NCBI RefSeq assembly: GCF_009712225.1
Contig: NZ_WASP01000003.1
Location: 333,852 to 397,851 of the forward strand
Length of the DNA: 64,000 nt
Source of the DNA: Desulfovibrio sp.
GTDB taxonomy: Bacteria > Desulfobacterota > Desulfovibrionia > Desulfovibrionales > Desulfovibrionaceae
Direction of reading: 5' to 3'
Part shown: piece by piece, positions 10,821-18,494 of the stretch
Position numbering within the stretch: position 1 is the stretch's first letter
Layout: every line of letters begins with the position of its first letter
Made by a program: the position numbers and the translations under genes
The notes under the pieces: generated by a model
What the model was told of the DNA's origin: nothing
Databases searched by the model: none
What the model saw: the letters and a program-made list of their open reading frames with translations, nothing else

Positions 10821-11654
10821 ATGAACATCCTGCTGCATGTCCATTCCTGCAAGCGGGGCCAATGCCTGCCCCTACTGCCTGTTGCCGCCACGGATACAGA
10901 TTTTTGCCGCAGTCACGGCCTCATGACGCCCGAACCATGGGCAGTGCCGCACCTGAGGGTGGGTACATGCTTTTGCGGGGCCTGCGGCACGGCCCTGCTC
11001 AAGGTCACCGGGCGAACCTGGATGCCCCTGCCCCCCTCCATGGCAGCTCTTGGCAGCAAAGGAGACGAACCCTGGCAGGCGGCCCACGCGGCGCAGTGCC
11101 TGCTGCTTACGGCGCTTACCGACCTGCCCGAAGGCCCGCTGGAAGTGACTACAAGAAAAACAGGCCACAGCCTTGCATGGGTGACCCTTTCCGACAAGGG
11201 CGCGCGGGGCCAGCGGCTTGACCTGAGCGGCCCGGCCATTGCCGAAATGATTGGTTCCACCATGCCGCTCTGCCACAGCCAGGGGTTTTTGCTGCCCGAC
11301 GAACCGGACCAGCTGCGCGCCCTGCTCACAGACCTGGCACTGAGCATGGGCTTTGACATTATCTGCACCACGGGTGGCACGGGGCTTTCGCCGCGCGACA
11401 TAACGCCGCAAACCACTGCCGCCCTGCTTGATACGCCCCTACCGGGCTTTACACAGGCCATGCTGGCCGCCAGCCTTGCCAAAACGCCCCACGCTGTCAT
11501 ATCGCGTGCGGCGGCAGGTACGCTGGGGCAAAGCATCATCATTAACCTGCCGGGCAGCCGCAAGGCCGTTGTGGAAAACCTTGCCGCCGTGCTGCCCGCC
11601 CTGCCCCACGCCCTTGCCAAGTTGCAGGGCGACCCCGCCGATTGCGGCGGTTAA
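10821..11654 (+). CDS. MogA/MoaB-like molybdenum cofactor protein with Cys-rich N-terminal domain
   Basis: The C-terminal part (about 110-265) is a MoCF/MPT-binding domain of the MogA/MoaB family, which adenylylates molybdopterin. The signature TTGGTGLSPRD is intact, as are the helix with QTTAALL and the C-terminal LPGS loop. The first 100 residues are not part of MogA or MoaB: they hold six cysteines (10, 15, 29, 50, 52, 55) including CFCGAC, suggesting a metal-binding module. GGAG lies at 10811-10814 before the ATG. It begins a three-gene operon with a prenyltransferase and darP (gaps of 9-10 bp). Confidence 0.8.
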   Translation: MNILLHVHSCKRGQCLPLLPVAATDTDFCRSHGLMTPEPWAVPHLRVGTCFCGACGTALLKVTGRTWMPLPPSMAALGSKGDEPWQAAHAAQCLLLTALTDLPEGPLEVTTRKTGHSLAWVTLSDKGARGQRLDLSGPAIAEMIGSTMPLCHSQGFLLPDEPDQLRALLTDLALSMGFDIICTTGGTGLSPRDITPQTTAALLDTPLPGFTQAMLAASLAKTPHAVISRAAAGTLGQSIIINLPGSRKAVVENLAAVLPALPHALAKLQGDPADCGG

Positions 11655-11663
11655 GGAGAACAC

Positions 11664-12557
11664 ATGCGCTTTTTTTCGCTCTCCGGCACCAGGCTTTCCA
11701 CGCCTTTTGGCCAGTTTGGCGACATCTGCCGGATGATCAAGATCGAGCATTCTGTTTTTGCGCTGCCCTATGCCTGGGCGGGGGCTTTTCTGGCCGCGCG
11801 GGGGGTACCCTCTGCCCGCAGCCTGATTTTTCTGACCATTGGCATGATCGCGGCACGCTCGTTTGCCATGGCCTTCAACCGGCTGGCCGACCTCCCCTTT
11901 GACCGCGACAACCCACGCACACAGCAGCGCCCCCTTGTCACGGGCGTAATCAGCCAAAAGCAGACCTGGGCATTCTGCGCGCTCATGGCCGTGATTTTTA
12001 TTGTAGCCTGCGCCGCGCTCAACAAGGTTTGCCTGTGGCTTTCCGTACCTGCGCTGCTGTTTGCTGCCATTTACAGCCTGCTCAAGCGCTTTACGGCCCT
12101 GTGCCACTTCTGGCTTGGGGCAACCCTTGGGCTGGCCCCGCTGGCGGGCTGGCTTTCGGTCAATCCTTCAAGCCTTGGTCTTGCGCCCATTTTGCTGTTT
12201 TGGGCTGTTACCTTTTGGGTGGCCGCCTTTGATATTTATTACGCCTTTCAGGATATGGATTTTGACGTGGCCTTTGAGCTGCACTCCGTGCCTGCCACCC
12301 TTGGAGCAGATACGGCCCTGACGCTGGCGGCTTTTTCTCACGCCATGACGTCCATCTTTCTGCTCCTGACGGGTTATGCCGCAAACCTTTCCTGGCCGTG
12401 GTACATTGTATGGTTTGGCATCAGCGTAATGCTGCTGGTGGAACACAGGCTCATGAAGCCCCAGGACCTGCGCCACGTGAATACGGCTTTCTTTACACTC
12501 AACGGCATCATTTCGCCGGTCGTGCTGATCGGCGTGCTGCTGGGCATTTACATCTGA
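11664..12557 (+). CDS. ubiA: UbiA-family prenyltransferase (MqnP/UbiA type)
   Basis: This 297-residue membrane protein has about eight hydrophobic helices and attaches a polyprenyl chain to an aromatic ring in quinone biosynthesis. Both Mg-diphosphate motifs are visible: the first as NRLADLPFDRD and the second as DIYYAFQDMDFD. In sulfate reducers the quinone is menaquinone, often made by the futalosine route, where the homologue is MqnP; the sequence alone does not separate MqnP from UbiA. It is preceded by AAGGAG and lies 9 bp after the mog-like gene. Confidence 0.87.
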   Translation: MRFFSLSGTRLSTPFGQFGDICRMIKIEHSVFALPYAWAGAFLAARGVPSARSLIFLTIGMIAARSFAMAFNRLADLPFDRDNPRTQQRPLVTGVISQKQTWAFCALMAVIFIVACAALNKVCLWLSVPALLFAAIYSLLKRFTALCHFWLGATLGLAPLAGWLSVNPSSLGLAPILLFWAVTFWVAAFDIYYAFQDMDFDVAFELHSVPATLGADTALTLAAFSHAMTSIFLLLTGYAANLSWPWYIVWFGISVMLLVEHRLMKPQDLRHVNTAFFTLNGIISPVVLIGVLLGIYI

Positions 12558-12567
12558 CGGAGGCGGC

Positions 12568-13167
12568 ATGCCGCGCAAAAAACAGTATCAATGGAAGAAC
12601 AGCGACGAGGCCGAGGGCTTTGATTCCCTGCCGCCAAGCCGCTCTGAAAAAAAACGCCAGAGCATTGCCTTGCAAAACATGGGCGAGGAGCTGACGCGCC
12701 TTGGCCCGCAGGAGGTCAAAAATCTTGACCTGCCCGCAGACCTCAAGGAAGCACTGCAACTTTACGCCCGTATAGGCGACCACGAAGGCCGCCGCCGCCA
12801 GATGCAGTTCATTGGCCGTGTCATGCGCGAGATAAATCCAGCGCCCATCCGGGCCATGCTGGATGCGCGCCGCGAGGTTTCTGCGGCAGCCACCGCCGCC
12901 CTGCACAAGGCAGAGCAATGGCGCGACCGGCTGTTGACTGCCGACGAGGCAGAGCTCACGGGGCTGATTGACACCCTGCTTGCCGCAAGACCAGCGCAGC
13001 CCGAATCAGATGCCACGGAAGAAGCGGACATCAGGTCGGGTAAAAAGCCCCTTGGGGCAGATGAGCTGCGCATCATGGCCGCAGCCGCCCGCAAGGAAGC
13101 GGCAGAAAACACAACTCCCCAGGCTCGCCGGGCTCTCTTTCGCGCCATTCACGGCATGCTGGGCTAA
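12568..13167 (+). CDS. darP: Ribosome-associated protein DarP (YjgA, DUF615)
   Basis: This 199-residue highly charged helical protein matches the YjgA/DarP family, which binds the maturing 50S subunit and promotes peptidyl-transferase-centre formation. The family hallmarks are present: a basic N-terminus rich in Lys/Ser, a helix around KRQSIALQNMGEEL, and GRVMREI in the middle. The C-terminal 60 residues are Ala-rich. It ends 115 bp before tRNA-Thr. Confidence 0.85.
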   Translation: MPRKKQYQWKNSDEAEGFDSLPPSRSEKKRQSIALQNMGEELTRLGPQEVKNLDLPADLKEALQLYARIGDHEGRRRQMQFIGRVMREINPAPIRAMLDARREVSAAATAALHKAEQWRDRLLTADEAELTGLIDTLLAARPAQPESDATEEADIRSGKKPLGADELRIMAAAARKEAAENTTPQARRALFRAIHGMLG

Positions 13168-13234
13168 GAGGGTTGCCCAAAAACCAGCGTAACCCGCGCA
13201 ATTATAAAAAAATAAAAAAATTGCGCAGGAATAC

Positions 13235-13261
13235 TTGACGGTCAGCGGGTGTTAGTATAGA
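13235..13261 (+). promoter_or_regulatory. Promoter-like sequence upstream of tRNA-Thr
   Basis: TTGACG (13235-13240) and TATAGA (13256-13261) lie 22 bases before the mature tRNA 5' end. The 15-base spacing is short but the hexamers are good, and an A/T-rich tract precedes the -35. Confidence 0.5.
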
Positions 13262-13282
13262 AACCTTCTTCGTTGCTACGAC

Positions 13283-13358
13283 GCCCTTGTAGCTCAGTCG
13301 GTAGAGTGCATCCTTGGTAAGGATGAGGTCAGCAGTTCAATCCTGCTCAAGGGCTCCA
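13283..13358 (+). tRNA. tRNA-Thr (anticodon GGT)
   Basis: The 76-base sequence folds as a cloverleaf. The acceptor GCCCTTG pairs with CAAGGGC, and the D arm begins GCTC. The anticodon stem CATCC/GGATG encloses loop TTGGTAA (anticodon GGT), and the T arm AGCAG/CTGCT encloses TTCAATC. An encoded CCA end is present. Confidence 0.96.
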
Positions 13359-13455
13359 CAAAAATCAAAGGACTTACGGATAAACCCGCAAGTCCTTTTT
13401 TTTCGTCCCCAGTTTGTCCCCAGTTCGCCGCATGCCGGTCTTTACGCCGAAGCTG
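13359..13455 (-). pseudogene. Probable C-terminal tail of a lost tyrosine integrase
   Basis: Read on the minus strand, an in-frame stop at 13456-13458 is followed by an open stretch running towards the tRNA 3' end. It encodes QLRRKDRHAANWGQTGDEKK and then a short hydrophobic tail. The NWGQTGDE-type ending beside a tRNA 3' end is what I know from phage and island integrases, whose 3' ends abut their tRNA attachment site. No catalytic domain remains. It overlaps the tRNA terminator. This is inference from a short motif and could be chance. Confidence 0.45.
13366..13403 (+). terminator. Terminator after tRNA-Thr
   Basis: AGGACTT (13369-13375) pairs with AAGTCCT (13390-13396) and is followed by seven or more T. 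Confidence 0.85.
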
Positions 13456-13508
13456 TCAATACGAATCCCCCTCGCTGTGCATCAGCAGGCAGCGCCCCAA
13501 TAAACGAC

Positions 13509-13532
13509 AAAAACCCCGCAAGCGGGGTTTTT
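13509..13532 (-). terminator. Terminator of the choline microcompartment operon
   Basis: A perfect AAAAACCCCGC/GCGGGGTTTTT stem with a 2-base loop gives a T-run on either strand. On the minus strand it lies 100 bases past the last operon gene, which makes it the likely operon terminator. Confidence 0.85.
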
Positions 13533-13632
13533 ACATCATTACGCAAAAGTACGCAGGTAAGGCCGCAAAGTCTGGCCTACGCTCCGTCAGGAGTGCTGAT
13601 ATCTGCTGTGCTGCGGTTAGTTCTGTCGCAAG

Positions 13633-14064
13633 TCAGAATATCTCCCGCGCAAACTCTTTCATGGCCGCACTTTCGGCACCTTCAAGAATATTTACGGTGT
13701 GGATAGCCTGCAACCCGGCGCTGGCCAAAAAACGCCCTGCGCGGGCAGTGTTGGCCCTGGGGCTGTCTGGCTTGGTAATGAGGCCCAGCACGCGCTGGTT
13801 AAAGGTGCGCGCAAAACCGGGGGGAAAGGCAGAGGTTGCACGGGTGGCATCCTGCACAAAAACAAGGGTACGGCACTCCATGGCAGAGGTAATGAGGGCG
13901 CGGTAAAACCGCCTGTTTTCCATAAATTCTGCTGGCGGCAACACAAAAGGGCCAGCGTATTCCACCGCCAGCGGGCACAGACCAGCAGGCGGCGCAAAGC
14001 CCAAGGCGTGGACAAGACTACGCCTGCCCACGCCCTTTTCTCCAATCAGCATTACGCGGTGCAT
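13633..14064 (-). CDS. eutP: EutP/PduV-like small GTPase homologue with degenerate P-loop
   Basis: This 143-residue protein aligns with EutP/PduV, Ras-like proteins encoded in microcompartment operons and thought to link compartments to the cell interior. The fold pattern is kept: N-terminal strand, P-loop region, and a TKPD guanine-specificity motif. However, the P-loop reads GEKGVGRRS where GxxxxGK[ST] is expected, so the lysine and the Ser/Thr are both arginine. GTP hydrolysis is therefore doubtful. It is the last gene of the operon, 5 bp after eutS. Confidence 0.8.
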   Translation of the reverse strand: MHRVMLIGEKGVGRRSLVHALGFAPPAGLCPLAVEYAGPFVLPPAEFMENRRFYRALITSAMECRTLVFVQDATRATSAFPPGFARTFNQRVLGLITKPDSPRANTARAGRFLASAGLQAIHTVNILEGAESAAMKEFAREIF

Positions 14065-14069
14065 ACAGC

Positions 14070-14417
14070 CTATGAACGGGTCAGTTCTGTCAGGTCGTAG
14101 TGCAGCACCGAGCCAAAATAGCGCAGTACTTCACGCAGGGCGGCCTCTACGCTGGCAACGTCGCCGGTAAGCAGCAGCGAACCGCCAAACCGGTCAAGAA
14201 AGCCAATGCCCACCGCTGCGGCCTTGGTGGCAATGTCGGCGGCGATGATCACGCCCTCGCTGGGTGTGATGGTCAAAATGCCAATGGCCGTGGCGGTTTC
14301 GTCGTCCAGCCCCAGCTTGATGTAAATATCGCGTTGGGGGCTGGCTATCAGATGCGCCAGGGTTATCTGCCTGCCTGGCACATATTCCTGAATGACGCGC
14401 TGCTTTACTTCTTCCAT
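14070..14417 (-). CDS. eutS: EutS/PduU-type circularly permuted BMC shell protein
   Basis: This hexameric shell protein is 115 residues from the start at 14417. The N-terminus [19 protein letters not shown] matches the EutS beta-barrel cap, followed by the permuted BMC domain with [10 protein letters not shown]. The start at 14417 was chosen over one six codons upstream because GGAG lies nine bases before it and because EutS proteins begin at this point. It lies between the PduT-like gene and eutP. Confidence 0.92.
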   Translation of the reverse strand: MEEVKQRVIQEYVPGRQITLAHLIASPQRDIYIKLGLDDETATAIGILTITPSEGVIIAADIATKAAAVGIGFLDRFGGSLLLTGDVASVEAALREVLRYFGSVLHYDLTELTRS

Positions 14418-14477
14418 GGGCTTTGTCTCCGCCATCGTTTGCGGCTAACCTGCGGTTTGCTTGCGGCTTGCCGGGGG

Positions 14478-15029
14478 TTACAGCAGCTGCCGTTTCAGAT
14501 CTTCGCTGGGTGAGGGAATGACAATCTTGCTCACCACGGGGCCGCCGTCGGTCACGTTGGCCGCGCCAGCGTCCACCGAAGACTGCACGGCGCTGACCTC
14601 GCCGGTCATGACCACAAAGGCCTTGCCGCCAAGCCCGGCCGAAAGGCGCAGGTCAAGCAGGCTGACCTCACCGGCCTTGGCAGCTGCATCGGCCGCCAGT
14701 ACGCAGGATGCGGCAGTGTAGGTTTCAATAATGCCCAGCGCGTTGATGCGGTCGTGAATGGCGGTTCCATTCATGGCCGGAATGACGCTTTCGTGCACAT
14801 TGGGGATCACGAACGAATCCACCACCATGTCCGCTCCCAGGTGCAAACCTGTTTGTACGGAGCTCGTCACTGCGCCAGTGTCACCGGTAACAACAATAAG
14901 ATAGCGGCCCGGGCAGGTGGTACGAGCCATGACAAGTTCCACATTGGCAGCCTTGACCATTTCGTCCGCAGTCTGCATGCCCATGCCGATGCTGCTCAGT
15001 TCAACACAGCCTATAGTACGTAATTTCAT
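14478..15029 (-). CDS. pduT: PduT-like trimeric shell protein with Fe-S pore cysteine
   Basis: This 183-residue protein has two tandem BMC domains (about 1-90 and 95-183), forming pseudohexameric trimers. It matches PduT over its length, including TTCPGRYLIVV and the linker PNVHESVIP. C109 in ETYTAASCVLAAD aligns with PduT C108, which in PduT coordinates a [4Fe-4S] cluster at the trimer pore. It is 3 bp downstream of the PduS-like gene, the same pairing as in the propanediol operon, supporting an electron path across the shell. Confidence 0.92.
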   Translation of the reverse strand: MKLRTIGCVELSSIGMGMQTADEMVKAANVELVMARTTCPGRYLIVVTGDTGAVTSSVQTGLHLGADMVVDSFVIPNVHESVIPAMNGTAIHDRINALGIIETYTAASCVLAADAAAKAGEVSLLDLRLSAGLGGKAFVVMTGEVSAVQSSVDAGAANVTDGGPVVSKIVIPSPSEDLKRQLL

Positions 15030-15032
15030 TGT

Positions 15033-16367
15033 TTACCTGCCCTGCCCCTTGATGGTTACCATACCGTTTTCCACTGCCGTGACCACGCCGTTGATGCTGG
15101 CGTGAACGCGCGCGCCCATGGCTTTTTCAGGTATTTCGCCAATAACATCGCCAACCTTTACGTTCTGCCCTGCGCTGACCACGGCCACCGCGGGCGCGCC
15201 AATATGCTGGCGCAAAGGAATGCGTACTTCTGCCGGTTCAAAATCACCCACAAAAGGCGGATGTGCTTCGTACCCGGCCAGCCCAAGCCTTTTGACAAGG
15301 CGGCTGGTGGGAATGCGGCGCTCATCCCTGAAACGCGAGGGGGTCAGGGGGTGACCGTCGTATTCCCATTTGATGCCTGCGCCCATGAGCTCTTTTTTCA
15401 GCAGGGCGTTTACTTCGCGGGGCGAAATGCCCATGGGGCAGGCAAATTTTTCGCAGATGCCGCATTCGGAGCACAGCAGGGCCTCTTTGGCCACGGGCTG
15501 CTCAAGAGTCTGGCCGTTCAGAACCCGCATGAGCTTGTGCGGGTGCAGGCTGTGCCCAAGCAGGCTGCGGGGGCACATGTCTGTGCACTGCGAACACTGG
15601 CAGCACACGGTATTGGTGATACGCCGCACCTTGGCGGGATCCATGACCTTGCGCGCCACCACGTTATGGTCGGGCGGCAGCACCAGCAGGCCGCTGGTGG
15701 TCTTGGTGACAGACTGCTGGGCATCGGCCAGAACCCGGCCCATCATGGGGCCGCCGTCCACCACGCGGTACTCGCTGATGGTGGGGCCGCCCGCAAAGGC
15801 CAGCACATCTGAAACCAGCGTGCCTACAGGCACGCGCACCACCATGGGGCGGGCAACCTCACAGCCTACCGTAAGGTAACGGTGGGTGACGGGTGCGCCT
15901 TCCATGGCGTGGGCAACATTGCAAAGTGATTCCACATTGCTGACAACAGCGCCGATCTGCAGGGGAATACCCCTCTCTGGCACTACCTTGCCCAGCACTT
16001 CATACACCATGACCTGCTCGTCGCCGGCAGGGTAAAAATCGCCCAGCTCAAAAACCGAAATGCGGCCTTCGCCCAGTCGGTCGGCAGCTTCACGCACACT
16101 ACGCATGGCCCCTGCGTGCTTGCCTTTGAGACAGATAATGCCGTTGGCGGCCCCAGTGCAGTCCATCATGGTTTTCAGGCCCCGCATCAGCGTATCTGCC
16201 TGAGTCTCCATGAGGAAAGGGTCGCTCATGAGCAGGGGTTCGCACGAAGCCCCGTTCACCAGTACCGTTTGGGCCGTGGCGTCTGCCTTCACATGTGCTG
16301 GCAGGCCTGCTCCGCCCGCGCCAACAACACCGGCAACGCGGATGGCCTCAACTATGGGTTTTCCCAT
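15033..16367 (-). CDS. pduS: PduS-like flavin/Fe-S electron carrier (RnfC-like)
   Basis: This 444-residue protein matches PduS, related to the RnfC/NqrF-type and complex I NADH-binding subunits. In PduS the protein carries FMN and two [4Fe-4S] clusters and oxidises NADH. A glycine-rich GVVGAGGAGLPAH motif (about 13-25) is followed by the NADH/flavin domain and then two cysteine sets: CCQCSQCTDMCP and CSECGICEKFACP. A C-terminal biotinyl-lipoyl-like domain follows. No B12-dependent enzyme is encoded here, so its likely role is redox balance rather than cobalamin reduction. AGGAGA precedes the start. Confidence 0.9.
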   Translation of the reverse strand: MGKPIVEAIRVAGVVGAGGAGLPAHVKADATAQTVLVNGASCEPLLMSDPFLMETQADTLMRGLKTMMDCTGAANGIICLKGKHAGAMRSVREAADRLGEGRISVFELGDFYPAGDEQVMVYEVLGKVVPERGIPLQIGAVVSNVESLCNVAHAMEGAPVTHRYLTVGCEVARPMVVRVPVGTLVSDVLAFAGGPTISEYRVVDGGPMMGRVLADAQQSVTKTTSGLLVLPPDHNVVARKVMDPAKVRRITNTVCCQCSQCTDMCPRSLLGHSLHPHKLMRVLNGQTLEQPVAKEALLCSECGICEKFACPMGISPREVNALLKKELMGAGIKWEYDGHPLTPSRFRDERRIPTSRLVKRLGLAGYEAHPPFVGDFEPAEVRIPLRQHIGAPAVAVVSAGQNVKVGDVIGEIPEKAMGARVHASINGVVTAVENGMVTIKGQGR

Positions 16368-16445
16368 GACTGTTCTCTCCTTTAAAGCAGATTGACTGAT
16401 GGGGGCCTGCTTTCAGGTTCAAGAACGCTTCACCGTAACCAGCGG

Positions 16446-16576
16446 GCGCACTATCGCAGTGCGCGCTGGCGAGTGGGGCTTCTGAGCTCATGAACACAGA
16501 TCAGTCAACCTGGTATCGTTCAACTTCTGGCCTGCCAGCCGGTCTGGCCGGGCTGTTTTTCTCCAGCCAGACCGGC
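16446..16576 (-). other. Intercistronic region with two hairpins between cutO and pduS
   Basis: The 246-bp gap holds GCGCACT/AGTGCGC (16446-16452 with 16458-16464) and an 11-bp perfect stem (16538-16548 with 16566-16576, 17-base loop). No gene is seen. The distal stem lies 38 bases past the cutO stop and may attenuate or protect the transcript. Confidence 0.55.
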
Positions 16577-16613
16577 GTTTACAAGGCCGTTTTGCCTGCA
16601 ATGCGGCAAAAAG

Positions 16614-17720
16614 CTACCACGCGCTCTCGAGTAGCAATACAAGATCATCGCGCGACGGCAGCCGGGGGTTGCTGCGCGTGCAGATATCTTCAAGAGCGTT
16701 GGCCGCCATGGCCTCAAGGCCACGGTGATATTCCTGTTCGTCCACCTTGAGCTCCCGCACGCGTGCGGGAATGTGCATGGCGGTGTTGAGGTCGCGCACG
16801 GCATTGACGAGGTTGCGCGTGCCTTCCTCGACTGTTGCCGAGGGCAGACCGATCATTTCAGCGATTTCGCGGTATTTTACGCCAGCGTCAAAGCTGTTGA
16901 AGCTGATAACATAGGGCAGCAGCACCGCATTGGCCAAACCGTGCGGAATGTGGAACTGCCCGCCAAGGCTGTGGGCCAGACTGTGCGTGACGCCCAGCCC
17001 GCTGTTGGTAAACGCCAGACCGGCCATGCACGAACCGATCAGCATGTTGTCGCGCGCGACCATGTCGTCGCCGTGGTCATATGCACGCTGCAAGTAGTTG
17101 AATACGTTCCTGATGGCCCTTTCGGCATAAATAGCCGTAAATACGTTGCTGTAACGCGAGGTGTAGGCCTCTATCGCATGGGTAAGCACGTCCATACCCG
17201 TTGAGGCAGTGACGTGCGGGGGTACCGTGCGGGTAAAGCGGGCATCAAGAATGGCCGCATCAGGAATGAGAGATTCATCATTAAGCGGAATTTTTACGGC
17301 ATTGGCCTTGTCGGTTATTACCGCAATGGACGTTACCTCAGACCCCGTGCCGCTGGTGGTGGGTATGGCCACCAGCATCGCCTTGCGCCCGCCGTCGGCC
17401 TTGTTACCGAAGTAGGCGATGGCCTTGGCCATGTCGATGGCCGAACCGCCGCCAAGGGCAACAATCATGTCTGACCTGCTGCGCAGGAAATGCCCCGTTG
17501 CTTCAACCACGGCCTGCAGCGTGGGGTCAGGCTCCACACCGGAAAAAACGCTGTAGCCAATACCCTTGCGCTTCAGGTGGCTGATGGCCTGATCGGCAAA
17601 GCCGCTCTTGACCATGAATGGGTCTGTTACCACAAAGGCGTGCCGCGCCGGAAACGATTCGAGCGTTTCCAGAGCATAAGGGCCATAGCAGATCTTCGTT
17701 TTTCCATAAAACTGGGTCAC
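16614..17720 (-). CDS. cutO: Iron-type alcohol dehydrogenase of the choline operon (CutO/PduQ type)
   Basis: This 368-residue group III alcohol dehydrogenase should reduce acetaldehyde to ethanol, regenerating NAD+ inside the compartment. The NAD loop ALGGGSAIDMAK, the TTSGTGSE motif and the His-rich metal site (GVTHSLAHSLG and FHIPHG) are visible. The frame opens at a GTG at 17750, but the GTG at 17720 is preferred: GGAGGATAAA lies directly before it and the protein then begins with TQFYGKTK, as PduQ-type proteins do. It follows a BMC-H gene and an 11-bp hairpin. Confidence 0.9.
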   Translation of the reverse strand: MTQFYGKTKICYGPYALETLESFPARHAFVVTDPFMVKSGFADQAISHLKRKGIGYSVFSGVEPDPTLQAVVEATGHFLRSRSDMIVALGGGSAIDMAKAIAYFGNKADGGRKAMLVAIPTTSGTGSEVTSIAVITDKANAVKIPLNDESLIPDAAILDARFTRTVPPHVTASTGMDVLTHAIEAYTSRYSNVFTAIYAERAIRNVFNYLQRAYDHGDDMVARDNMLIGSCMAGLAFTNSGLGVTHSLAHSLGGQFHIPHGLANAVLLPYVISFNSFDAGVKYREIAEMIGLPSATVEEGTRNLVNAVRDLNTAMHIPARVRELKVDEQEYHRGLEAMAANALEDICTRSNPRLPSRDDLVLLLESAW

Positions 17721-17738
17721 TTTATCCTCCACGGTTTG

Positions 17739-17765
17739 CGCGGAGACCACGGGCTGGTCTCCGCG
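17739..17765 (-). other. Strong intercistronic hairpin after a BMC-H gene
   Basis: An 11-bp perfect stem (17739-17749 with 17755-17765) with a five-base loop sits 33 bases past the BMC-H stop and just before the cutO ribosome site. There is no T-run, so it is better read as a 3'-end stabiliser or processing site than a terminator. Confidence 0.65.
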
Positions 17766-17798
17766 TTACCGTACACCTGTCTCTCCGAAGGCCGGTTC

Positions 17799-18083
17799 TC
17801 ACTTGCGCTTGGGCAGAATCATTTCCACTTCTTCGTGGGGACGGGGGATCACGTGCACGCTCACCAGCTCACCCACGCGGGAAGCGGCGGCAGCACCAGC
17901 ATCGGTGGCGGCCTTAACGGCACCCACATCGCCACGCACCATCACGGTCACCAGGCCAGAACCAACCTGTTCACGGCCGATCAGGGTCACGTTGGCGGCC
18001 TTCACCATGGCATCGGCCGCTTCCACGGCGCCCACAAGACCACGGGTTTCAATCATGCCCAATGCGTCAGTCATCGTCGCCAT
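17799..18083 (-). CDS. BMC-H hexameric shell protein (PduA/EutM type), copy 1
   Basis: This 94-residue single-BMC-domain protein is a major facet hexamer. It opens with [20 protein letters not shown] and ends with [15 protein letters not shown], both characteristic. It differs from copy 2 (21746-22033) at only a handful of positions outside the termini. GGAG lies five bases before the ATG. It sits between the 106-residue protein and cutO. Confidence 0.96.
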   Translation of the reverse strand: MATMTDALGMIETRGLVGAVEAADAMVKAANVTLIGREQVGSGLVTVMVRGDVGAVKAATDAGAAAASRVGELVSVHVIPRPHEEVEMILPKRK

Positions 18084-18162
18084 TGTTGTCTCCTTACCTC
18101 AAGGGTGTGTTCATCCGGCTGAGCCGGAATTTTGCAACGGCCACGGGGGCCGCAGGTTTGAT

Positions 18163-18483
18163 TTAGTGCAGGTCTTTGCCGATGGCGGCCACGGTTTCAA
18201 GCGTGACCTTTTTCAACGTTTCGGGGTCGGTAATGCCGTAGTGCTGCCGGATAATGGCGGCAACGCCCACAAGCAGTTCTTCGTCGTACTGGGCTTCGTG
18301 GGGCGCGTGCGCCTGTTCGTGGCAGCAGCACTGGCCTTCCGCCTCGCCGTAAACCACCTCGATGCCGCGCCTGATCAACTCGTCGCGCGCACCGGCGGTG
18401 ATAATTTTGGAGCTGTCCATGGCAAGCTTGCCGCAGCAGACAAATTCATCAATATTATCAAGTGTTATCAGTGTCTTGCCCAT
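18163..18483 (-). CDS. Small microcompartment-locus protein with Cys-His cluster
   Basis: I cannot name this 106-residue protein. Residues 27-45 (IITAGARDELIRRGIEVVY) resemble the ITPxARDxLxxxGIEI motif at the start of EutT/EutQ-type microcompartment proteins. A cysteine-histidine cluster follows (QCCCHEQAHAPH), then a predicted amphipathic helix near the C-terminus (about 68-105) that could act as a targeting helix. The CCCH string recurs in the CutF linker nearby. GAGG precedes the start. It is 11 bp after the BMC-T gene. Confidence 0.7.
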   Translation of the reverse strand: MGKTLITLDNIDEFVCCGKLAMDSSKIITAGARDELIRRGIEVVYGEAEGQCCCHEQAHAPHEAQYDEELLVGVAAIIRQHYGITDPETLKKVTLETVAAIGKDLH

Positions 18484-18494
18484 ACATACCTCTT

